Part shown: one piece after another, positions 1-4,387 of the stretch
How positions within the stretch are numbered: the stretch's first letter is position 1
How the letters are laid out: each line of letters starts with the position of its first letter
Origin: Candidatus Melainabacteria bacterium
Lineage (GTDB): Bacteria > Actinomycetota > Actinomycetes > Mycobacteriales > Pseudonocardiaceae
Length of the DNA: 6,917 nt
Direction of reading: 5' to 3'
Assembly: GCA_903970565.1 (NCBI GenBank)
Contig: CAJCJE010000658.1
Coordinates: forward strand, 1 to 6,917
Notes under the pieces: model-generated
The model's input: only the letters and a program-made list of their open reading frames with translations
Databases searched by the model: none
What the model was told of the DNA's origin: nothing
Translations under genes and position numbers: made by a program

Positions 1-708
1 GGCCGGGTGGCCTGGCACCGTGCGCGTCCCCGCCGGCAGCTGTGCGCCGTGCTCGGCGGTCCAACCGGCGAGCGGCCAGTGGCTGAGGTCGAAGCCGAGC
101 GGGGCCTGGACCACTCGCAACGCCGCCCGATCGGGTGTGTCAGTGATCACGGCGGTCTCGTCGACCCGCTTGACCGTGTCCGTGCACGGAAGCACCGGAA
201 CCACGGCTGGCGCCCCGGCCGAGACCGCCGTCACGACCTGCCGGATCAGTGCCGGTGGCGCGTATGCGTGTCGCAGCCGGTGCAGGAGGGCCACCGACGC
301 GCCCGGCGCGATGTCGCGAGCCGTTGCCACGAACGACCGTGTCGAGTCGAATATGTGTTTCTCGACACCGACGACCCGGATCGAGGTGGACGACGCGGGA
401 GAACCGGTTGGCTCGGCTGATCGGCCGACGAATTCGCCGCGCGCCGTGAGACTGGAAGCCGCGAGACTGGAAGCCGCGAGATCGGAAATGGCCCCGGTCA
501 TCTCGTCCAGTTCGGACTCGAGAACGACCAGGGCCACGATATCGATACAGTCAGCAGCGACGAGATTACTCAGTATCGGCGCCAACAATGATATTTTGCT
601 GGCCGCCGAGAATCCGGCATCAACATCAGAAATGCCAGTGTCCGGTGTGGAATAAGGGCCGAACCGGCCGGCACGTCCAATGACGGGAACGAGTGCGACA
701 ACGTTCAT
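1..708 (-). CDS. ispD: IspD-family cytidylyltransferase, divergent, 3' partial
   Basis: IspD transfers CMP from CTP to methylerythritol 4-phosphate in the non-mevalonate isoprenoid pathway. This frame is open for 236 codons from ATG 708 to the window edge, so the C-terminus is missing. The second half is clearly IspD: residues 168-181 (AVVPVLPCTDTVKR) match the family's VPV..DT(V/I)K motif, and residues 191-206 contain DR followed by RVVQAPLGF (family VQTPQGF). The N-terminus starts like a nucleotidyltransferase (VALVPVIGRAGRFG) but lacks the usual PAAG.G.R...PK block; R15 aligns with the catalytic Arg and K38 may replace the Lys after a roughly 15-residue insertion. The usual HDAAR motif is HRLRH here (143-147), and the TDDAS motif is not visible by residue 236. 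Residues 79-88 repeat AASSL. It lies 52 bp after carD, as in M. tuberculosis. The start is uncertain: ATG 708 has GAGG only 2 nt upstream, and an in-frame TTG at 744 is an alternative. It may be a weak or altered enzyme. Confidence 0.8.
   Translation of the reverse strand, partial: MNVVALVPVIGRAGRFGPYSTPDTGISDVDAGFSAASKISLLAPILSNLVAADCIDIVALVVLESELDEMTGAISDLAASSLAASSLTARGEFVGRSAEPTGSPASSTSIRVVGVEKHIFDSTRSFVATARDIAPGASVALLHRLRHAYAPPALIRQVVTAVSAGAPAVVPVLPCTDTVKRVDETAVITDTPDRAALRVVQAPLGFDLSHWPLAGWTAEHGAQLPAGTRTVPGHPA
448..477. repeat. 15-bp tandem duplication inside the ispD-like gene
   Basis: The plus-strand unit GAGACTGGAAGCCGC occurs twice back to back (448-462 and 463-477), and a third copy begins (GAG at 478) before diverging. 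The length is a multiple of three, so the frame is kept and the minus-strand protein gains a repeated AASSL. It lies between the nucleotide-binding N-terminus and the substrate-binding half, where the family sequence is variable. Confidence 0.9.
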
Positions 709-760
709 TGCCTCGTCGAACCCAGGATCGGGCGTACTGGCCAATTCGGTCGCTGTGGTT

Positions 761-1249
761 TCAGACGCCAGTGGTGAGGACCTCGTCGAGGAGAACCTCG
801 GCCTTGTCCTCGTCGGTTCCCTCTGCCAGCGCGAGTTCGCTGACCAGTATTTGTCGTGCCTTGGCCAACATCCGCTTCTCACCAGCGGACAATCCGCGAT
901 CCTTCTCGCGTCGCCAGAGGTCGCGCACCACTTCGGCTACCTTGTTCACGTCACCGGACGCGAGCTTCTCAAGGTTGGCCTTGTACCGTCGAGACCAGTT
1001 CGTTGGCTCTTCGGTGTGCGGAGCTCGCAGCACATCAAAGACCCGATTCAACCCTTCCTGACCGACAACGTCCCGCACACCGACGATTTCGGCGTTGTCC
1101 GCGGGGACGCGAACGGTCAGGTCTCCTTGGGCGACCTTGAGAACGAGGTATTTCTTCTCCTCGCCCTTGATCACACGGGTCTCGATTGCCTCGATGAGAG
1201 CGGCACCGTGGTGCGGGTAGACGACGGTCTCTCCGACCTTGAAAACCAT
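761..1249 (-). CDS. carD: CarD, RNA polymerase-binding transcription regulator
   Basis: CarD binds the RNA polymerase beta subunit and the upstream edge of the transcription bubble, stabilising open complexes at rRNA and many other promoters; it is essential in mycobacteria. The 162-residue product has the family's exact length and is near-identical to M. tuberculosis CarD over long stretches. The N-terminal RNAP-interaction (Tudor-like) domain, about residues 1-53, opens [15 protein letters not shown] and keeps R25 and R47, the polymerase-contact arginines. The helical DNA-binding domain, about 64-162, keeps W85 in the [18 protein letters not shown] segment, the Trp that wedges at the -10 upstream fork, and K90. 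ATG 1249 is supported by AGAGGA at 1253-1258 and by the conserved N-terminus. It is transcribed away from the lipoprotein gene and toward the ispD-like gene 52 bp downstream, probably as one operon. Nothing about it is unusual. Confidence 0.98.
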   Translation of the reverse strand: MVFKVGETVVYPHHGAALIEAIETRVIKGEEKKYLVLKVAQGDLTVRVPADNAEIVGVRDVVGQEGLNRVFDVLRAPHTEEPTNWSRRYKANLEKLASGDVNKVAEVVRDLWRREKDRGLSAGEKRMLAKARQILVSELALAEGTDEDKAEVLLDEVLTTGV

Positions 1250-1276
1250 GTGTCCTCTGCCCCTTTCGCTGATGCC

Positions 1277-1282
1277 ATGTTA
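1277..1282 (-). promoter_or_regulatory. Possible -10 element of the carD promoter
   Basis: On the minus strand the hexamer TAACAT (matching TAnnnT) would place a start site near 1270, leaving a leader of about 20 nt that contains the carD Shine-Dalgarno sequence. It sits in the palindrome TGTTAACA (1278-1285). No convincing -35 box lies 16-18 bp upstream, which is common for actinobacterial promoters but weakens the call. Confidence 0.3.
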
Positions 1283-1525
1283 ACACGTCCTGCAACGTCA
1301 CCGCTCGTGGCGAAGCATCCGTAAGTGCAGGTCAGGGGGCCGATCGGGGGTTGACAAACCGGTATGGGACGTGCATCGACGGTGGGTCCGATCATGCGTG
1401 GGGGTACCACATGGGGCCGCTCGTATCGGCCAGCGTTAGGCTGCGCAGCGGATGGCGTGACCGGCGTGGTGTCTTCGGTATGGAATGTCCTGCTGGGCGC
1501 ACCGCGTACAGGTCGCTGGTACCCG

Positions 1526-1533
1526 AGGAAGGA
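1526..1533 (+). promoter_or_regulatory. Ribosome binding site fixing the lipoprotein start
   Basis: AGGAAGGA lies 9 nt before GTG 1543. It favours this start over upstream in-frame codons such as TTG 1351, which would add 64 residues of non-conserved, non-signal-like sequence ahead of the lipobox. Confidence 0.7.
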
Positions 1534-1542
1534 CCCCGCACG

Positions 1543-2391
1543 GTGAGTCGCGCGCAGGACCCGGCGTCTGTCAACGCACCCGAATTCTCGCCTGCCCGAG
1601 TTGGGGCCCGCCGAGGCGTCCTCTCCCGCCTCGCGCCGGCAGTGACCGGGCTCGGCATCGCCGTGCTGCTGGTCGGCTGTGGCGCCGGCCAGATCACCCA
1701 GACCGACACCCAGCAGTCCGGGGTGAACGGGGCCAGTGGCCAGGTTGGCGCGATCACCATTCGCGACGCCGAGCTGACCTACCCGAACAACCCGCAGGGT
1801 GTCTACGCGCCCGGTTCGAACGCCTCGCTGGTCGTCACGATCGCCAACACCGGCATCCTCGGCGACGAGCTTCTCTCGGTGAGCAGCCCGGCCGCCACCA
1901 GCGTGAGCATCGACGGCTCCGCGAGCGGGACCAAGCCGCTGCCCGGCAACTTCTCCATCTCCTCCGGCACGGATGTCGACGACGCCACCGGCGTCCTCCT
2001 GGTGCCGACCACCGCGCCTACCCCGGCGGCGACCACCACCACCGCACCGAGTTCCGGTGCGACCACGACAACGCAGACCTCGGGCGAGGGCAGCTCGGAT
2101 TCGGCCGGCTCGACCAGTTCGAACATGACCGGCACGCACGGCTCGACGTCGAGCACCAAGGGGGCGCCGACCACCTCGCACGCGCCCGCGCTGCCGCCGG
2201 GCACCGTGCGGATCATGCTGACCGGGATTCGCACGATCAACGGCCAGCCGCTGCGTGCCGGCCTGTCCATCCCGATCACCTTCACCTTCGCCCGCGCGGG
2301 CCAGGTGACCCTCCAGGAGGTGCCGATCGCGGCGGCTCCGGACGGGCTTCGGCTGGACACCGCCTCGGACAACCCCGGCGATAACAGCTGA
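1543..2391 (+). CDS. lpqE: LpqE-like secreted lipoprotein with Thr/Ser-rich insertion
   Basis: This is a 282-residue predicted lipoprotein. The signal peptide has arginines at 19, 23, 24 and 29, a hydrophobic core (about 30-44) and lipobox LVGC, so Cys46 should be lipidated and the mature protein anchored outside the membrane. The mature N-terminus CGAGQITQTDTQQSGVNG closely resembles M. tuberculosis LpqE (GCGAGQISQT...AVNG), and the C-terminal strand-rich segment (PITFTFARAGQVTLQEVPIA) matches the LpqE end (FKFEKAGQGSVMVPISA). Position agrees: divergent from carD and upstream of radA. Between residues about 156 and 216 is a low-complexity Thr/Ser/Ala/Pro/Gly stretch with two TTTT runs, absent from the mycobacterial protein as I remember it, which makes this one about 100 residues longer. 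Such linkers in exported actinobacterial proteins are often flexible and may be O-mannosylated (inference). The molecular function of LpqE is unknown. The GTG start rests on the Shine-Dalgarno site; the pre-lipobox region of 45 residues is long but acceptable. Confidence 0.85.
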   Translation: MSRAQDPASVNAPEFSPARVGARRGVLSRLAPAVTGLGIAVLLVGCGAGQITQTDTQQSGVNGASGQVGAITIRDAELTYPNNPQGVYAPGSNASLVVTIANTGILGDELLSVSSPAATSVSIDGSASGTKPLPGNFSISSGTDVDDATGVLLVPTTAPTPAATTTTAPSSGATTTTQTSGEGSSDSAGSTSSNMTGTHGSTSSTKGAPTTSHAPALPPGTVRIMLTGIRTINGQPLRAGLSIPITFTFARAGQVTLQEVPIAAAPDGLRLDTASDNPGDNS

Positions 2392-2408
2392 CCTTCTCCG
2401 ACCACCCT

Positions 2409-2438
2409 GCGGCCGGTTCCCTCTGGGGGACCGGCTGC
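2409..2438 (+). terminator. Hairpin terminator after the lipoprotein gene
   Basis: A 13-bp stem (2409-2421 with 2426-2438, two G.U pairs) closes a 4-nt loop, beginning 17 bp after the lipoprotein stop codon. No T-tract follows, as is frequent for actinobacterial terminators. It would separate radA from lipoprotein transcription, at least partly. Confidence 0.6.
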
Positions 2439-2500
2439 GGTGCGTTGCCGGGGCTTGGCGTTTCGGGCGCCCGGCCGGCGGTATTGTCGGGGGCGACCAC

Positions 2501-2506
2501 TAGGTT
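2501..2506 (+). promoter_or_regulatory. Possible radA -10 element for a leaderless transcript
   Basis: TAGGTT fits the actinobacterial -10 pattern TAnnnT and lies 8 bp before GTG 2515, so transcription would start at or within about two bases of the start codon. There is no good Shine-Dalgarno sequence before this GTG, which fits a leaderless mRNA. A second candidate, TATTGT at 2482-2487, would give a short leader. No clear -35 box accompanies either. Confidence 0.35.
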
Positions 2507-2514
2507 CGGCGATC

Positions 2515-3897
2515 GTGGCGACGAAGAACGTGCGGACCAAGTCGGCTGGTTACCGCTGTGGTGACTGCGGGCACGAGATGGCCAAGTGGCTCGGCCGCTG
2601 CCCGGAGTGTCAGGCCTGGGGAACGATCGAGGAGCTGGCCGCCGCGCGGCCCGCGCTGGCCAAGGTGATCGCCGGCGCGCCGAGGTCGCCGGCCCGCCCG
2701 ATCGGCCACGTCGACATCGAGGTCGCCAAGGCGAGGCCAACCGGGGTCAGCGAACTGGACCGGGTTCTCGGTGGCGGCATCGTGCCCGGCGCGGTCGTGC
2801 TGCTTGCCGGTGAGCCGGGGGTGGGCAAGTCGACCCTGCTGCTGGAGGTCGCCTACCGCTGCGCCGAACAGTCCGTCGGCGGCGCCATCGGCCCCGCGCT
2901 GTACATCACCGGCGAGGAGTCGGCCGGCCAGGTCCGGTTGCGCGCCGAGCGGACCGGCAACATCCACGACAACCTCTATGTCGCCGCCGAGAGCGATCTG
3001 TCGGTGCTGCTCGGTCATGTCGACGCGGTCAGACCGGGGCTGCTGATCGTCGACTCGGTACAGACCATGTCCACCACCGCCGTGGACGGGGTGCCCGGTG
3101 GCGTCACCCAGGTTCGCGCGGTGACCTCCGGGCTGATCGCGCTGGCCAAGGAGCGCAACCTGCCGGTGGTGCTGGTCGGGCACGTCACCAAGGATGGTTC
3201 GGTGGCCGGCCCTCGGCTGTTGGAACACCTCGTCGACGTGGTCCTACAGTTCGAGGGTGACCGGCATTCCACGCTGCGGCTGGTGCGCGGGGTGAAGAAC
3301 CGGTTCGGCGCCGCCGACGAGGTCGGCTGTTTCGAACTGCGGGAGGACGGCATCGTCGGCGTGCCCGACCCGTCCGGGCTGTTCCTCAACCGGCGGCAGG
3401 AGCAGGTCGCCGGCACCGCGATCACGGTGATCATGGAGGGCAAACGGCCGCTGCTGGGCGAGGTGCAGGGCCTGGTTGCCAAGTCCGTGCTGCCGGCGCC
3501 CCGGCGCGCGGTCAGCGGGGTGGATTCGGCGCGGGTGGCGATGGTGCTGGCGGTGCTGAGCAAGCGGGCCAAAATGGGCCTCGGCGATCACGACGTCTAC
3601 GCCGCCACCGTCGGCGGGATGCGGATGATCGAACCGGCCTCGGATCTGGCGGTCGCGCTCGCGGTGGCCTCCGCGCACTGGGAGACCACTCTGCCGACCG
3701 GCATGGTGGTGATCGGTGAGGTCGGCCTGGCCGGCGAGGTCCGCCGCGTCCCCGGTGTCGGCCGCCGCCTGGCCGAAGCGGCCCGGCTCGGCTTCAACCG
3801 CGCGCTGGTCCCCCCGGACTCCGGCCCGCTGCCGGAGAATGTTCGCGTCACCGTCGTACCCGACGTCGGCTCCGCCTTGCAGGCTCTCGTCGACTGA
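2515..3897 (+). CDS. radA: RadA, DNA repair and branch-migration ATPase
   Basis: RadA (Sms) is a RecA-like ATPase that promotes branch migration and processing of recombination intermediates with RecA. With GTG 2515 as start the product is 460 residues, the usual family length. In order: a C4 zinc finger (C15, C18, C29, C32); the RecA-like core with Walker [10 protein letters not shown] at 99-107 (K105); Walker B ending LLIVDS with D180; the RadA-specific KNRFG motif at 261-265; and a C-terminal Lon-protease-like domain (about 275-455), which in this family is structural rather than proteolytic. All key residues are present. The frame is open back to GTG 2440, but that extension is inside the preceding hairpin region and lacks conservation; GTG 2530 is a further alternative. 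In M. tuberculosis radA follows lpqE, as here, and is followed by disA; here it is followed by a 471-bp spacer and a convergent gene. Confidence 0.97.
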   Translation: MATKNVRTKSAGYRCGDCGHEMAKWLGRCPECQAWGTIEELAAARPALAKVIAGAPRSPARPIGHVDIEVAKARPTGVSELDRVLGGGIVPGAVVLLAGEPGVGKSTLLLEVAYRCAEQSVGGAIGPALYITGEESAGQVRLRAERTGNIHDNLYVAAESDLSVLLGHVDAVRPGLLIVDSVQTMSTTAVDGVPGGVTQVRAVTSGLIALAKERNLPVVLVGHVTKDGSVAGPRLLEHLVDVVLQFEGDRHSTLRLVRGVKNRFGAADEVGCFELREDGIVGVPDPSGLFLNRRQEQVAGTAITVIMEGKRPLLGEVQGLVAKSVLPAPRRAVSGVDSARVAMVLAVLSKRAKMGLGDHDVYAATVGGMRMIEPASDLAVALAVASAHWETTLPTGMVVIGEVGLAGEVRRVPGVGRRLAEAARLGFNRALVPPDSGPLPENVRVTVVPDVGSALQALVD

Positions 3898-3929
3898 CCA
3901 ACCGCTCCATGACCAGCGGATATACTGGA

Positions 3930-3938
3930 TTATCCACA
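3930..3938 (+). promoter_or_regulatory. DnaA box 1 (perfect consensus)
   Basis: TTATCCACA is an exact match to the canonical DnaA box, 32 bp after the radA stop codon and in the same orientation as the second copy. Confidence 0.7.
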
Positions 3939-3948
3939 GCGGCGAGAG

Positions 3949-3957
3949 TTATCCACA
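3949..3957 (+). promoter_or_regulatory. DnaA box 2 (perfect consensus)
   Basis: This is a second exact TTATCCACA, starting 19 bp after the first (just under two helical turns). Both copies are followed by G. Two perfect same-strand sites this close are unlikely by chance in high-GC DNA. There is no dnaA or dnaN here, so this is not the usual oriC context. Confidence 0.7.
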
Positions 3958-3975
3958 GTTCCCGATTTCCGGCTT

Positions 3976-4039
3976 GGCCGCCCCGCGACACGATCGATAG
4001 GCTTGACGCGGGGCGCCGGCCCCCGGGCGGGCGGGGGCT
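3976..4039 (+). terminator. GC-rich hairpins, possible radA terminator
   Basis: Hairpin one pairs GCCCCGCG (3980-3987) with CGCGGGGC (4007-4014), extended by GGCC (3976-3979) with GGCC (4018-4021) across a 3-nt bulge. Hairpin two pairs GGCCCCCG (4018-4025) with CGGGGGCT (4032-4039) around a 6-nt loop. They share bases 4018-4021, so the full forms exclude each other. No T-tract follows directly; a TTTT run is at 4057-4060. Termination of radA is plausible but unproven. Confidence 0.35.
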
Positions 4040-4120
4040 ATCGGCGCGGCTGAAAATTTTGAGGGGACGGGTGTGTTTGCGGGCGGGTGCCCGGCGGGGT
4101 GAACGGGCGCCGGGACGAGG

Positions 4121-4222
4121 CTGACCGGGCAGCCCGCACGGAACCCTTTGCTCGGACTGACCGGCAGCCGGCACGGAAACCCTGCTCGGACCGACCGGCA
4201 ACCGACGGGCTGAAACCGAAAA
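4121..4222. repeat. Degenerate 34-36 bp tandem repeat, about 2.5 copies
   Basis: Copy one (4121-4156) and copy two (4157-4190) both begin CTGACCGG and end TGCTCGGA, with matching GCACGGAA/ACCC cores and small indels. A third, decayed partial copy starts CCGACCGGCA at 4191 and fades by about 4222, overlapping the T-tract of the minus-strand terminator. No protein or RNA function is apparent. Confidence 0.65.
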
Positions 4223-4255
4223 CGCCGGCTGACAGCATCAGAGGCTGTCGACCGG
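4214..4255 (-). terminator. Intrinsic terminator of the otsB-GH15 gene
   Basis: Read on the minus strand, a 6-bp stem GACAGC/GCTGTC (4231-4236 with 4244-4249, 7-nt loop), extended by CCGG/CCGG (4225-4228 with 4252-4255) across mismatches, is followed within 2 nt by TTTTCGGTTTC. This hairpin plus T-rich tail lies about 115 bp after the stop codon at 4369, so the 13-14 bp repeat array would form the 3' untranslated region. Confidence 0.5.
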
Positions 4256-4262
4256 TGTTCTC

Positions 4263-4387
4263 GACGAACGGGTCAGGACAAGCGGTTCAGGACGAACGGT
4301 TTAGAACGAGCGGCCAGAACAAGCGGTTCAAGACGAACGGTTCAGAACGAGCGGTCGGGACAAGCCGGTCAGTTCGAGCCGGCCGAC
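4263..4387. repeat. Tandem array of a 13-14 bp unit at the 3' end of otsB-GH15
   Basis: Eight consecutive units approximate GACGAACGGTTCAG: starts at 4263, 4277, 4291, 4305, 4318, 4332, 4346 and 4359, followed by a decayed ninth (4373-4387). Lengths run 14, 14, 14, 13, 14, 14, 13, 14. There is a higher-order 41-bp period: 4277-4317 and 4318-4358 agree at 36 of 41 positions, indicating duplication of a three-unit block. The last units overlap the stop codon and final codons of the convergent gene. Confidence 0.9.

Larger units (their letters stand above)
3898..4368. other. Non-coding spacer between convergent radA and otsB-GH15
   Basis: This 471-bp stretch has no frame I would call a gene. 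The long plus-strand frame crossing 4087 onward only runs antisense to the glycosidase and through repeats. From left to right it holds a pair of DnaA boxes, two GC-rich hairpins, a short AT-rich island (AAAATTTT at 4053-4060), a 34-36 bp tandem repeat, a minus-strand terminator and a 13-14 bp repeat array. It lies where disA would be expected from mycobacterial gene order. Confidence 0.75.

Noticed and set aside
20..655. Plus-strand open frame of 211 codons
   Set aside because: It is antisense to the IspD-like reading frame, which shows real family motifs; the plus-strand product shows none.
1351..1379. TTGACA as a -35 box for the lipoprotein promoter
   Set aside because: It is a perfect -35 match, but no TAnnnT or TATAAT-like hexamer lies 16-19 bp downstream, so I could not support a promoter call.
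1351..1542. Extended N-terminus of the lipoprotein gene from TTG 1351
   Set aside because: It would put over 100 residues ahead of the lipobox. The Shine-Dalgarno site at 1526-1533 and GTG 1543 give a workable signal peptide.
1035..2181. Minus-strand open frames over carD and the lipoprotein gene
   Set aside because: These are frame shadows rich in Arg and Gly, overlapping the convincing carD and lipoprotein frames without any recognisable motif.
3930..3957. Chromosomal origin oriC
   Set aside because: Only two DnaA boxes, no dnaA, dnaN or rpmH neighbour and no extended AT-rich unwinding region; recorded as a DnaA-box pair instead.
4263..4387. CRISPR array
   Set aside because: Units are 13-14 bp and directly adjacent, with no unique spacers and no cas genes nearby; this is a simple tandem repeat.
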